Positions 20,280-30,861 of a DNA stretch of 64,000 bases are shown one piece after another. The stretch comes from Pseudoips prasinana (Eukaryota > Arthropoda > Insecta > Lepidoptera > Nolidae): positions 19,672,001-19,736,000 of the forward strand of contig OX621260.1 of assembly GCA_951640165.1 (NCBI GenBank). The letters run 5' to 3'. Made by a program: the position numbers and the translations under genes. The stretch's first letter is position 1. Each line of letters begins with the position of its first letter. The notes below the pieces were generated by a model. The model was not told the origin of the DNA, ran no database searches, and saw only the letters and a list, made by a program, of their open reading frames with translations.

Positions 20280-20391
20280 CATGTCTTTTGTAATTTTCAT
20301 TTGAAGTTTTCGGCATTTTTAATCTCCTTGGGAAGTTACCCAAGGAGATTAAAAATGCCGAAAACTTCAAATGAAAATTACAAAAGACATG
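20280..20391. repeat. Perfect palindrome: 53-bp arms, 6-bp spacer
   Basis: 20280-20332 and 20339-20391 are exact inverses over all 53 bases; the spacer is AAGTTA. The plus-strand transcript would fold to one long hairpin. The small plus frame 20301-20495 runs through it. No flanking transposon features were seen. Confidence 0.95.
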
Positions 20392-20775
20392 TACTTTTGT
20401 GTTTTTTCATTGTACTGTTGCACTTCTGCAAAAATTATAGATGTCTGGCCATTGGTAGTTTGTTGATGCCTAAAATGTTGTATAGCCATTTGTAAATACG
20501 ATTATCTCTCCTCATTTATTAAATTCTCAAGCCGTTTAAGAAGAGTTCCAGAGCCTCAACGGTCCGCCAGAAATGCTTTCGATAGTAACTCAGTGCGTGA
20601 AGCGGCAGTAATATAACCAGTTTAGGTGATGACCTACTATATTGATGACTATCAGTGCACAAAAATGGAAGTCTATGAAAGATTGGTGACAGCGATAAAA
20701 CCACTCCTTGCTCAATTTAATTTTCTATATCTACACTGTAATTGGTGTGCAGTCAAAAGTATTTATATTATCTTA
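20392..20775. other. No gene seen
   Basis: TAATTGGTGTGCAGTCAAAAG near 20739 resembles an LT tail; otherwise nothing recognised. Confidence 0.35.
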
Positions 20776-21127
20776 CTATATGTGCACCGCGGTTTGACCC
20801 GCGTTAAATTTTATAAATTAAATAGCTCCTCCCCCGTAGGTGATAACGTGATAATATGTAGCCTATATGTTGACCCGACCTCTTAGTAATATTCATGCAA
20901 CATTTTAAGTAAATCCATGTAGTACTTTTTGAGTTTAGCCCGGACATATTTTATGTACATACAGACAAACAGACAAAAATTCTAAAAACTATATTTTTGG
21001 CTTCGATATCGATTGTAGATCACGCCTTAAGTATCCTTTTTAAAAAATATTCTTTTAACAGTTTTTTTTTAAATATTTTTTTTTGACTATCCTAAGATTT
21101 TATTATATATATAAATATAATGTAGAT
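20776..21127 (-). mobile_element. Helitron-like element Hel-1
   Basis: Minus copy: hairpin CCGCGG/CCGCG at 20788-20803, CTCCTCCCCCGTAGGTGATA, and a 5' end inverse to TCTACATTATATTTATATAT. The CTAG end has become CTAT. Confidence 0.7.
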
Positions 21128-21663
21128 ATTCTTTATCAGTATGAGATCACTACTAACATAAAAAAATACCTATCTACAAAATTAATCAGATACGTTTGCG
21201 TTAGTAGAATTGTGAATGACAATTTGACACATATACACTTCAACTTCACATGAATACATATTTTATTGAACAAACAATAAAAACGATTTTCAAAGCTTTC
21301 GTAGGGCAATTGTATCAATTGAAGTGCCATTAACATAATATTTACCACCACTTTATTAACTCATTGCTTCCTCTATGATCTTGTAACTCTGTTGGGACCT
21401 GTTATATCATAATTTGCATGTTTCTCACATAAATTATAAAGTTATATTCGCGATCAGAACTCCCTATAATTAGCCATACCGGCTATACTATAATTATCGA
21501 ATTACTTACTATAATTAGTGGAAAGATTAATACAATTTATTGTACTAAATCAAAATATTACTTAAACCATAAGGTACAAGCGACGTTCTTATCGCTAATC
21601 TAGTAATCTTTTCCAGATAACCGTCCGATGAAACATAGCACTGCAGGGAGACAAAGTGGTAGT
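21128..21663. other. No gene seen
   Basis: AT-rich; the 71-aa minus frame at 21136 shows no family. Confidence 0.4.
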
Positions 21664-22234
21664 ATATCCTGGGACATTATTTACACACGGTCATCTGATT
21701 CCAAACTAAGCAGAGCTTGTACTATGGAAACCAGATAACTGATATACTACATACAATACAATACAAATACTCTTTATTGTACACCAAGATTTACATTTAA
21801 AGTAAACAGTTATATAAAATATGGTACAATGGGCGGTCTTATCGCTAACTGCGATCTCTTCCAGACAGCCTTAGGATGGACAAAATCAGCAAGAAGAACA
21901 ATTAAACGAGTGATAGGGGTGTAGCAATTTAAGAAAGAAATAGTAAATATTAATAGACTAGTCTAGTAGATTAAGAGCGAAAAGTACGAAAATAATCTTG
22001 AAGTAACGCCTACAGCTCGTAGGTATTACATATATATATATATATTTATAATCATAATATACTATTTTTCTTCTTATTTTTCTTTTGTAAGTACATACTT
22101 ATATCGATAATTATACCCAGACTCAGGACAAACAGACATGTTCATGTATACAAATATCTGTCCTGGGTGGGAATCGAACCCACGACCTCCGGTGTGAAAA
22201 GCAAGTATTTGGCAACCACGCCAACAGGCCCGTC
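21664..22234 (-). mobile_element. SINE-A split by an insertion
   Basis: 21664-21752 gives the tail (GACATTATTTACACACGGTC to GATATACTAC) and 22062-22234 gives body and head (CTTTTGTAAGTACATACTT to CAGGCCCGTC) of one minus-strand copy. Joined they follow the consensus; the gap is an LT element. Confidence 0.75.
21753..22061 (-). mobile_element. LT element inserted in SINE-A
   Basis: TACTCTTTATTGTACACCAA, GGGCGGTCTTATCGCTAACT and CTTCCAGACAGCCTTAGG. Its simple-repeat tail (ATACAATACAATACAAATAC) abuts the SINE. Confidence 0.7.
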
Positions 22235-22478
22235 AGTAAAAATGGTATTTGTATTCGTAAATGCTTCCCTAAAGTCGCGGGTTCGATTCCCACTCAGTAC
22301 GAATATTTCTGTGCGTGAACATTTGTGTCCTGAATCTGGATGTAATTATCTATCTAAGTATGTATTTACAAAAGAAAAGTAGTATTCGTTCGTAGTATAC
22401 TCGTATCAGTTAACTGGTCTCCATATTACAAGCTCTGCTTAGTTTGGGATCAGATGGCCGTGTATAAATTATGTCCCA
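22235..22478 (+). mobile_element. SINE-A, head to head with the preceding copy
   Basis: GTCGCGGGTTCGATTCCCAC, TCCTGAATCTGGATGTAA, ACAAGCTCTGCTTAGTTTGG and a shortened tail. The heads of this and the preceding minus copy face each other at about 22234. Confidence 0.7.
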
Positions 22479-22739
22479 GTGAACGAAGGTCGACTTGGAG
22501 AGGATAATTAATTGAAACACTGGACTTTATATTAAGCGCGTATAATATATGAATCACAATGCTTGCTGCTTACACATAACTCAATTTACATTTCTGACCT
22601 AGTTAAACGCCGGAGAATCTCTATAGCGAGATTCAGAAAAACGGCGCTCATCTAACAACGCCATCTACTAACAAGTTTGAGAACTAATACAAAATGATTA
22701 ATGAACGTTATTTACGTGAACACCCAGGATATTATTTTT

Positions 22740-22990
22740 ATTATTATTAAGTATCTATGCTTTTCTTATTCTTCTTGGCAAACTCGTTAAAATTTTCGTG
22801 GCCCCGAACGTGGCCACACTGATTGCATTTTTAAGATCCTGCCATGAACATGTGGCAGGGCAGGCTGGGCAAGCTGTTAGATGGGCCATGGATTGGACCG
22901 ATGCTCCGCAAATACAGTCCATTTTGGGGCTGCTCGACAGTCCCCACCTAGACATGTTTTCTTTGCTTCGGCCCACCTGAGTGCAGAGTC
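22740..22990 (-). pseudogene. LINE C-terminal Cys/His-rich remnant
   Basis: Minus frame of about 73 aa with WGLSSSPKMDCICGASVQSM, AHLTACPACP and ISVATFGATK. The pattern W-x-L-x3-P-x-C-x-C-G-x4-SM-x-H-x4-CP is the cysteine-histidine motif that follows the reverse transcriptase domain in many non-LTR retrotransposons. The reverse transcriptase itself is absent and no tail is visible, so only a short relic is present; the exact clade cannot be given. Confidence 0.6.
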
Positions 22991-23299
22991 TGTTTAGGAC
23001 CTTCCAGATCTATGCTATCTATGCTAATAACCTGCTTTGTTATAATCGAGGAGATAAAAAATCATGTCTTACTTTCACTAGATAAAATCTACTTGCAAAT
23101 AATATTTTGTGGGTTCCACTTTTATTCTTCAATATAGTTACATGTCAATGTTAATTGACATGATTAACGATCAGTTGAGCATGAAATTAATTAGAATATG
23201 ATTATAAATGCACGTGTTATTATGTAGTAAGACTGTTAATTATAGTCGTAATTTAATCTGTATTGAAATATAAGGTAATAATAATTATATACTTCTGGT
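22991..23299. other. No gene seen
   Basis: AT-rich sequence without recognised features. Confidence 0.4.
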
Positions 23300-24168
23300 G
23301 GGTTTCCGTCACGGCGGCGGTCTCGGATGGAGATTACCCATCTGCGCGGGACATATTATTATTGTGGTGCACAAGTGCGTGTACAAACACGGAGGAACTT
23401 TCTATTCTAACATTCTCATAATCCCGCGACCGCGCAACCGCGAGCCTGTCGTTCAATCCCGACATTCTACACAGGTTATTCAGGCACTAATGCAGGAAAA
23501 CGCTCACCCATTTGTCGTATACTGGATTCTTTCAATAGTAATTTTGGTAATATTGATTTTTTTGCGAGTAGTGTAAGTACATTCAAGAAGCTTATACTGG
23601 CGAATGCCCGTTCTACGCCATAACGGTACATTTTAGGATCCACCTTTACTAACTATGTAGTAATGACTGTGTAACTATGTAGTACTGCTGTTGTAAAAGT
23701 GTATAACATCAAGATTAAGAACTTTATTGTTGATCTATTATGTTGTTCATACTATCTTTTCTCATATTTTTGCATATTTGTTCGACTCTCAATTTGAACT
23801 TACTCATAATAAGTATGTTTTAAGTTTATCTGTGGTAAACGGTGTGGATATCATAATTATTTATATTGTGTAGCATAAACATTATTATAGTGTAATATTG
23901 TGATATTGTTAGTTTACCCAATATCAAAAAAAAATCCGATAAGACGACTAACGACACGACCGGGAAGAAGTCAGGTACAGGAACGACTTTAGGTGCTCTT
24001 TGAGTTACGGGGCAGTACTACCGTCAACTCCTAGGCTAGGCAACTACGACTTCGGACTGTATCTTAATAAATAATTCCCAAAATCACTTTTTAGCTCGAC
24101 CCGGATTTGACGACAAGACCTCATTAACCAACCAACCAACATACTGCCGCTAGACCAACGATATAATA
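23300..24168 (-). mobile_element. SINE-D split by a poly(A)-tailed insertion
   Basis: 23300-23425 holds the 3' part (CATCTGCGCGGGACATATTA, GTGTACAAACACGGAGG) and 23938-24168 the 5' part (GACGACTAACGACACGACCG to GCCGCTAGACCAACGA). The consensus between them, ATCCGATGGGACGACTAG, is broken. Confidence 0.7.
23426..23935 (+). mobile_element. Retrotransposed insertion with poly(A), origin unknown
   Basis: About 510 bp between AATCC on the left and AAAAAAAAATCC on the right, ending in an A run at 23926-23934. A frame entering at the left end gives HSTQVIQALMQENAHPFVVY, then a hydrophobic stretch WILSIVILVILIFL and a stop at 23574. That looks like the C-terminus of a protein with a tail membrane anchor followed by a 3' UTR, as in a processed pseudogene or a LINE- or env-like gene. 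I do not recognise it. Confidence 0.5.
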
Positions 24169-24302
24169 ACATGTATAAAGTAACAAAGAGATTGAATTAA
24201 AATTGGCGTTTGTCTGAGATTTCAAGCCTTGTAAACATATCTGGCAAACGCGTCGCGAATGTTAGCGCACGTCTGGTCTTCGTCAATTTTTTTGAAACGA
24301 TA

Positions 24303-24545
24303 GTATCCTGGGATATAATTCACACACGGCCATCTGATTCCAAATTAAGCAAAGCTTGTACTATAGAAATCAGATAACTGATATACTTTCTTTTGTAAAT
24401 ACATACTTATATAGATAATTATACCCAGACTAAGGATAAACAGACATGTTCATGTACACAAATATCTGTCCTAGGTGGGAAACGAACCCACGACCTGTGA
24501 CGTGAAAGGCAAGCATTTACCAACCACGCCAACAGGCCCGTCTCA
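24303..24545 (-). mobile_element. SINE-A, full length
   Basis: ATTCACACACGGCCATCTGA, CCCAGACTAAGGATAAACAG, GAAACGAACCCACGACCTG (B-box inverse, one change) and CACGCCAACAGGCCCGTC. Confidence 0.8.
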
Positions 24546-24663
24546 TTTAGAATTAATATACTTTTCAACGCCAACCGCCCGTCCAAAAGATTAATAAAAG
24601 CTGCACCCGTCACCATAATTACTATATTTTTATGCTGTTTTTTTGAATTTGGGATTAAGAAAT

Positions 24664-24960
24664 GTGGCCACCTAAATCTTCCGGGGTGCTAGCCGCAAGG
24701 CGCGGACAAAGGCAACTGGCAGGAGTTGGCAATTCGGAAGGGCAAACTATAGCCCTTCTAAGGTACACCTGGGGCATGGCGCAAAAGAGGGGCACCAGAG
24801 CAGCATACCCGCGTTCCCGTCGCCAGAAGAAGTTCACAGCAGGTTAGGTTTAGTCGGTGTTAGTCCGTTATACTCACCCGCAGACACTTTTTGCGGGTGG
24901 CATACGTTGCCTACGTGCCACCCGCAAAAAGTGCCTCCTGTTCCACATGCCTTATAAAAA
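24664..24960 (+). mobile_element. R1-like LINE 3' end with terminal foldback
   Basis: GGCAACTGGCAGGAGTTGGC, GGGGCATGGCGCAAAAGAGG, AGCATACCCGCGTTCCCG and CACCCGCAGACACTTTTTGC. The last part, 24885-24902 (CACTTTTTGCGGGTGGCA), is repeated inverted at 24916-24933, replacing the usual poly(A) end. Confidence 0.75.
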
Positions 24961-25173
24961 AAAGCAGTTAAAGGATGCTGTATTTTTTATTGAGTATTCA
25001 AAAACTATTTTACATGGTTCCATCATAAAACCAGCGCTGCAGCAGTTAATGTTGCAACTAGTGCTGAGATGGGACCAATTCGGACTCGCACAGATAACCA
25101 TTCAGGACTTTTATATGTGTACCTATTTATAAATTTGATTATTATTATTATCTGTGCTTGTTAACTGAATAAA

Positions 25174-25200
25174 TATATTTTCTTCTTCTTCTTCTTCTTC
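25174..25200 (+). repeat. (TTC)n tract ending a LINE-like tail
   Basis: GAATAAATATATTTTCTTC then TTC repeats to 25199. The poly(A) signal plus microsatellite suggests a LINE 3' end. Confidence 0.55.
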
Positions 25201-25844
25201 AAAAATCACCCCACCACACCCCATAATAATAAAATTTTGTGGAGAACATTTTAGTTACGCAGTATTGCAATATCCCCGTCTTTATGTGGATAATCCGATT
25301 CATATAGAAATTACTAAAAGTATGGCATATTTACAACTAATCGTAATGTCACGTAAGAGTCAGATACGGTCGTGATACTGTGGCGCAACCATTTGTTTGC
25401 ATGTAACACGAATTGAGAACAAGGAGATTACGACTCACACACAAATCATACTATGCTCTATACTTTGCTCATCATACCCATTACACAGCGATTATCGCCA
25501 TTCGATAACATTAATTGCTCACGATATGATAATAATATGCTTTTGTAGCATTTGGTAATTGTAAAATATACTGACAAAATTTATGCTTAAGATTAATTTT
25601 TATAGGTAGGAAATGCTCCTTTCCTCTTACCATCCATATATTCGCTCTATCATATTTTCAAAGGCGGGAGAGTATCATGTACTAAAAAAATTGTAGCATT
25701 GTGTCCAAAGTGTGAAGTGAGCCAGGCTTTGCCTTAACGCTTGCCGCAGCCAAACAATATATGTCAGGCGTATTGGTGTTTAATAAGTCAAGATATTAAC
25801 CAAGTGAAAAATATAGTGTCCAGTTTTTTTTATATAAATAAACA
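25201..25844. other. No gene seen
   Basis: AT-rich intronic sequence; no repeat family recognised. Confidence 0.4.
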
Positions 25845-26278
25845 AATAACAGACTGACATCTGGTACGAAACTAGGCAGATCCTGTACTATGCCCACCAG
25901 ACAACTGATACACATACTTATATATTTCTAAATACATACATATTATAGATAAATTACTTTAAGAACATCCTACACGGCTCCTGGATAAAAAATTTAGTAT
26001 TAAGGTGTTTCTAGACACTAAATTGTAATTACAAATTGATGTATGTGCCCTGTAATGAAATTTTGCACGCTAAGTATACTTATCAAAATGTGCATGTACA
26101 ATTTAAACATTTGTAAGTTACTTTGGGCTAATAAATGTTATGTTGTCTTCTCCTACACCCAGAACCAGAACAAATAATCGAGTTTATCACTCAAAGATTT
26201 ACCCTACGTGGGGATCGCAACCATGACATCCGGCTTAGCAATCAGGATCACTAATCACTAGGCCAAGAGGCGAGTCAA
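25845..26278 (-). mobile_element. SINE-A2, split and decayed
   Basis: 25845-25975 resembles the SINE tail (GACATCTGGTACGAAACTAGG, CAGACAACTGATACACATAC); 26143-26278 resembles body and head (CACCCAGAACCAGAACAAAT, GGATCGCAACCATGACATCC, ACTAGGCCAAGAGGCGAGTC). The 170 bp between may be an insertion. Confidence 0.45.
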
Positions 26279-26371
26279 ATATGTTAAAGAAATTTTGGTT
26301 ACCGCGCACCAACGCTTCACAAAATCGAGTCAACAGAAACACTTAAAATCCCCAGTATATTCGTATCTTTA

Positions 26372-26690
26372 TCTATACATATAATAAAATCGTAGGAAAG
26401 TCAAAACTGCACATTGAATTATATTTCTTTAAAAGGACACTTGGGGCGTGATTTCGATATCGAAGCCAGAAATATAGTTTTTAGAATTTTTGTCTGTGTG
26501 TCTGTTTGTCTGTATGTATGTCCGGGCTAAACTCAAAAATTGCTTCATGGATTTACTTCAAATTTTGCATAAATATTACTAAGAGGTCGGGTCAGCATAT
26601 AGGCTTCATATTATCACGCTATCACCTACGGGGGAGGAACTGTGATAATTTATTAAATTTAACACGGGTAAAACCGCGGGGCACAGCTAG
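26372..26690 (+). mobile_element. Helitron-like element Hel-1, complete
   Basis: TCTATACATATAATAAAATC to GGGCACAGCTAG, flanked by A and T. The 3' hairpin region reads ACACGGGTAAAACCGCGG. Confidence 0.8.
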
Positions 26691-26734
26691 TTTATTTATA
26701 TCACAATTCCTTAGTATAATTTATTTGTTATACT

Positions 26735-26895
26735 CCTGCTACTGTTTACTTTACTTACAGTTCTTATCTATCCAGAGGTTGTCTGGTAGAGATCGCTTAA
26801 GACGATAAGACCGCCCGTTGTACATAATATTCTTTATATCCAATGTATTTTCTTTCCGTTTGAGTATGTACAATAAAGAGTATTCTATCTATCTA
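26735..26895 (+). mobile_element. LINE 3'-tail family LT
   Basis: TTATCTATCCAGAGGTTGTC, GCTTAAGACGATAAGACCGC and TATGTACAATAAAGAGTATT followed by CTAT repeats. Confidence 0.7.
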
Positions 26896-26898
26896 TAT

Positions 26899-27190
26899 CT
26901 TTAAAGACTGCACCAAGCGGAATATGGTGGCTTGACTAAATTGACCATTTTAGCTGGAAAAAGCTCGCTGAAAATAGAGTTGAATGGCGCAAACGTGTAG
27001 TGGAGAGTCGTAAGATCTGTAATGAAGTCTGGTTCAGAGTACTTGCTGATAAGAGACCAAAGCGACATGAAAGCGGCTCGGCACCAAGCACCGTAAACTT
27101 CTCTTGTCAGGCCTGCGGCAGGCTATGTCGCTCTCGCATCGGTTTGTTTAGCCACAAAAAGAAATGTCTCTCAGACAATACGCCAATACA
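26899..27190 (+). pseudogene. LINE C-terminus with CCHC-type finger
   Basis: A plus frame from about 27000 gives VESRKICNEVWFRVLADKRP and KRHESGSAPSTVN, then the finger [19 protein letters not shown] ending HKKKC. The upstream part (FKDCTKRNM) is broken by a stop near 26935. The near-identical sequence at 63665-64000 shows an intact frame with RLRWLGHVHRM, which is the linker after the reverse transcriptase in several LINE clades. The C-x2-C-x(n)-H-x4-C arrangement suggests nucleic-acid binding. The fragment runs directly into a (TA)n tract, so the 3' end is lost or formed by it. Confidence 0.7.
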
Positions 27191-27194
27191 AAAG

Positions 27195-27195
<1 letters not shown>

Positions 27196-27284
<89 letters not shown>
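27196..27284. repeat. (TA)n microsatellite
   Basis: About 44 TA units without interruption up to about 27281. Reads as alternating YI codons, which is not a real protein. Confidence 0.97.
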
Positions 27285-27285
<1 letters not shown>

Positions 27286-27723
27286 AACTATATATCTATA
27301 TGATGACTTGATTTTGTCAAAAATGACCCTAATATCTAAAAGAAAGTGAAATGTTAACGATATGTTAGAAACCGAGAGGGTTTAAAAAACATCTCATAAA
27401 AACAAATGACAGATCGATAATTCAATTTAATTTATTATCTTATAGATCATCTCATCAATTAAAATTCGAATGAAAGGCAACGTATCTCGACATATGAGTA
27501 ATTTTGATGTAGATACAATTACGTATGTCTGTCATGGCGTCCTATCTATAGCCATCGTTACGCAATAGTGGCGGATGACAAATTGTACTACTTGTTTAAA
27601 AGCATGCTATCTGAGCTACTGTTGATTTATAATTATTTTACGCAAGTATCAAACTAATCATCAATGACCTTTATTTTTGTTACCTACATTCATGGCAAAT
27701 AAAGAATGATTTGATTTGATTTG
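27285..27723. other. No gene; possible LINE tail at 27690-27723
   Basis: AT-rich. GGCAAATAAAGAATGATTTG followed by ATTTG repeats at the right end looks like a retrotransposon tail. Confidence 0.4.
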
Positions 27724-27880
27724 ACCGAATGACGTCCACTGCTGGACCTCCCCCAAATATTTCTACATTATATTGTGTCCATCATTTGGAAGGGTATGTC
27801 ATAAACTGACTGACTACGCTTGGTAGACGAGTTAGCGATCGGAGTATGATAGTCGTAATCCACAGAGAGACGCTGCTACC
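27724..27880 (-). mobile_element. RTE-like LINE 3' fragment
   Basis: GAATGACGTCCACTGCTGGA-CCTCCCCC start, then ACGCTTGGTAGACGAGTTAG as in the copy at 425-578. Confidence 0.5.
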
Positions 27881-27915
27881 ATAGTAAGTGTTATGGAAAT
27901 CAATAGAGCCATTTT

Positions 27916-28126
27916 TTACTGCACGTGTGTCGCAGCGGCTAAGATAGTCGCCTCGCCGCTCCATGTCGCGGGTTCGAGTCCCGCGCCGAACAACTATTTG
28001 TGTGACCCATTAATAGTTGTTCTGAGTCTGAATGTAATTTGTGTCAGTCTATTATATGTTCGTAAAGTACCCCGCAACACAGGGATTAGATTACGTAGTG
28101 CGGGCGTTGTCTTAAAAAAATCTGAA
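27916..28126 (+). mobile_element. SINE-C, full length
   Basis: CTGCACGTGTGTCGCAGCGG, GCGGGTTCGAGTCCCGCG, TGAGTCTGAATGTAATTTG, GTACCCCGCAACACAGGG, A-rich end. The 90-aa frame is incidental. Confidence 0.85.
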
Positions 28127-29159
28127 TCATTACATAATTATACAAATATGGGCTTATATAAATAGTATTAGGGCAAAAAAGATGTGCAAAATCGTGACAA
28201 ACGTGACCATGATCCGTTGTCTCTGCCTACCCCTCTGGGAAACAGTCGTGAGTCTATGAATGTATTTACGAGTATGTACATAATAAATAGTATGTAAGTA
28301 GAGCGCGTTGATGTCTTTTACATGGAACTTTAAACTTGCTTGATAAGAATATATGACATGTTCTTAATTATCTCGTTTTATTATCTTATCTCTTATTATC
28401 GTATATCTGTCTTATCATCTGTCACTTTAATCTAGTATCAGCACTTAAATTTTTAAAATTTATTGTGTTTTGCTTGGATAAACGCTTAAAAGTACAGTTG
28501 AAAACGGACTGAAAAGAAAACCATGAATATAAATGTAAAAACAAATATTGAACAAGAACATAATTTGCGGTGAAGATATAATTATTTAGTTTTTTATTTA
28601 AATTGATGTGATGATTTTGAATAACCCATTCGGTTTGTCATAGCGGAATATTACTAGAAAATATTATCAATTTATTACAGTATTGAATAACATTTGGAAA
28701 TACATAAATACCAGAGATCGCACCATTAAAGTTCTATTGTCAAATACTATAGACAATATGGACAAATAATATTAATCTGTTCTCAGATTTGACTCTCAGT
28801 TTGACATTCTCTTCTTCTTTGTCAGTATCTCAAAAGCATGGCAATGTGTGTAATGTTTTAAAAAAATAATTTACTTCTAATACCTATTATATAAAAATAT
28901 TATCTACGTGTACTTCTTCTCCATTTGAACTTTTACTGTTCCAAATTTCATACTCCTCCATCTGCGCAACTTTCGTAAGAAGGGATACACATTTTTTGCT
29001 TCACGTATTAATATTATAATCTGTAGTTTAATATTATAGATTAATTGATCTAATGACAGCAAACTAATGAGATGGTAGTATTACTATTAAGTGAATACCA
29101 TTATTAGTTTGTAAGTATTTCGATTCCTACTTAAATTATTTTATCTAATTGTTGTCTTT
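28127..29159. other. About 1 kb without recognised features
   Basis: AT-rich, no frame above background, no repeat I can match within the window. Position places it inside the 23.4-kb Duox intron. Confidence 0.5.
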
Positions 29160-29312
29160 CTATATTTCTGCTTCTTATCCATCCAAAGGTTGTCTGAAAG
29201 AGATTGCTGACTGCGATAAGACCGCCTATTGTACAATTTGCTTTCAATGTTATATATATATTTTTTATCTGTAATTGGTGTGCAATAAAGAGTATTTATC
29301 TTATCTTATTAA
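29160..29312 (+). mobile_element. LINE 3'-tail family LT
   Basis: CTTATCCATCCAAAGGTTGT, GCTGACTGCGATAAGACCGC, and TGTGCAATAAAGAGTATTTA followed by TCTTA repeats. Confidence 0.7.
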
Positions 29313-29759
29313 GAGAGTAAATCAGCACGAACGTTCGGAACTACACTTCATCTCTACTAGTGTGGGAGAAAAGACAATGTGTGAACGTGTTTGTGCACCT
29401 GTGCACTTCAGTGTGTCCTACAGAGTTAGCTAGTGTCCTTTATGATTGGCCGCTGTTGAGTTCAGCTAAAAGCACTATTCTATACTATCAATCAATCATA
29501 CTCGTTTCCACACAATATTGTAATAAATTGTATCGATTGACGTTCGCAATAATCTAAGATGCATCGATTCTCGCTCTGAATAATTGATTATGTAGTACAT
29601 ATAAGTATAAAAAACGTAGCGATTAATAACTGGAGTTATTGATAGAAGGCATATTCCTTCTGTTTGATGGATGAATCGACAGCATTTACAGCACAATGGC
29701 CCCGATTATGCCGTTTGTTTGATTATTTAACATAAAAAACCGTTACGAATGGAATTTCG
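29313..29759. other. No gene seen
   Basis: A 65-aa plus frame at 29360 has cysteines but no recognised motif or splice context. Confidence 0.35.
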
Positions 29760-29857
29760 ACTACACTCGTGGTGCGGTGGTAGAGTTTGTCATCTCGCTA
29801 CTTCCTTGGCGCTTCTTGTTCAGTTTCGAGTGCCACACAAAATACCAATTTGTGTGA

Positions 29858-30628
29858 CCTTTGTGTACATGTCTGTTTGTCCTGTGTCTGGGTGTAATTA
29901 TCTATATAAGTAAGTATGTATTAAGAAAAGTAGTATATCAGTTATCTGGTTAGTATAGTACTTTGGTATGAGATGACAGTGTGTGAGTTATGTTCCAGGA
30001 TACTATTATTATTATTATATGTTTTAGTAGTTTGGAGATGTTTAAACATCACCACCGATATATTCAAAATATTTGGCCGTATACTATTATATTAATGTTG
30101 CTCTTTATGTTCATATGCTTATCGTATGGGTAGTGGTAGCCCTAGCGTCAGAGTTGCTCAAGCCGCCCAGTAGGCCTCTGACATGGCTTAAAGACTGTTG
30201 TCTAATAACTACAACCGGCACCGACAGCTTAACGTGCCCTCCGAAGCACGGAACGCTCAAATATTAAACCACTTTGGCGGTCACCCATCTATGGACTGAC
30301 CGCGAGCCTAGTTGCTTAACCTCGCCGATCACTTACGGACCGGTGAGAACATCTAGCTATGAGCGCCTCGATATGCATGCATGTTCAGATTACTAAGCCC
30401 GACACTTTGTTGTAAAATGTATATTAATACAAACCGAAGTCGGTTACCGAATCCGTGTCAGATTATCTCCGCGTTATGGATGCAACATGCACTCGCGTTG
30501 CATATAAGGTAACCAAGTATTAAATATGATCTCTTCATTATAGACAAAGACAAAAAAAATATAAAGCGGTTCCCACTCGTGTTGAAGACAAGTATCCATC
30601 ATATTGTTACAAATATGATTCTATTCAC
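29858..30628 (+). repeat. Segmental duplication, copy 1
   Basis: SINE body (GTCCTGTGTCTGGGTGTAAT, CTGGTTAGTATAGTACTTTG), then TATTCAAAATATTTGGCCGT, TACCGAATCCGTGTCAGATT, ATGCACTCGCGTTGCATATA and a final AAATATGATTCTATT. The same order is repeated from about 30710 to 31445. This copy alone holds the Rep267 insertion. Upstream, 29760-29840 has a tRNA-like head of another kind. Confidence 0.85.
30114..30380 (+). mobile_element. Unclassified repeat Rep267 with target duplication
   Basis: 267 bp flanked by ATGTTCA at 30107-30113 and 30381-30387. The sister duplication has one ATGTTCA (31157-31163) and no insert, so the ends are exact. Contents: GTAGTGGTAGCCCTAGCG, GTCAGAG...CTCTGAC, GCACCGACAGCTTAACGTGC, CCATCTATGGACTGACCG, GAGCGCCTCG. 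No poly(A), no terminal inverted repeat, no frame. Confidence 0.85.
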
Positions 30629-30861
30629 AGGCCTGTTGACGTGTTTGGTAAATACTTATCTTTCACGCTGCAGGTCTTAGGTTTGATTCCCACACATATA
30701 TTTGTGTGCATGAACATATCTGTTTGTCCTGTTTCTGGGTGTAATTATCTATATAAAGTAAGTATGTATTAAGAAAAGTAGTATATCAGTTATCTGGTTA
30801 GTATAGTACTTTGGTATGAGATGACAGCGTGTGAGTTATGTTCCAGGATACTATTATTATT
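30629..30861 (+). mobile_element. SINE-A at the start of duplication copy 2
   Basis: CAGGCCTGTTGACGTGTTTG head, TAGGTTTGATTCCC B box, TTGTCCTGTTTCTGGGTG body; tail ends GATACTATTATTATTG. Confidence 0.75.

Noticed and set aside
20301..20495. 64-aa plus frame (MPKTSNENYKRH...)
   Set aside because: Begins inside the 53-bp palindrome, shows no known family and has no conservation evidence.
27000..27349. Frames ending in long YIYIYI runs
   Set aside because: The runs are translation of the (TA)n microsatellite.
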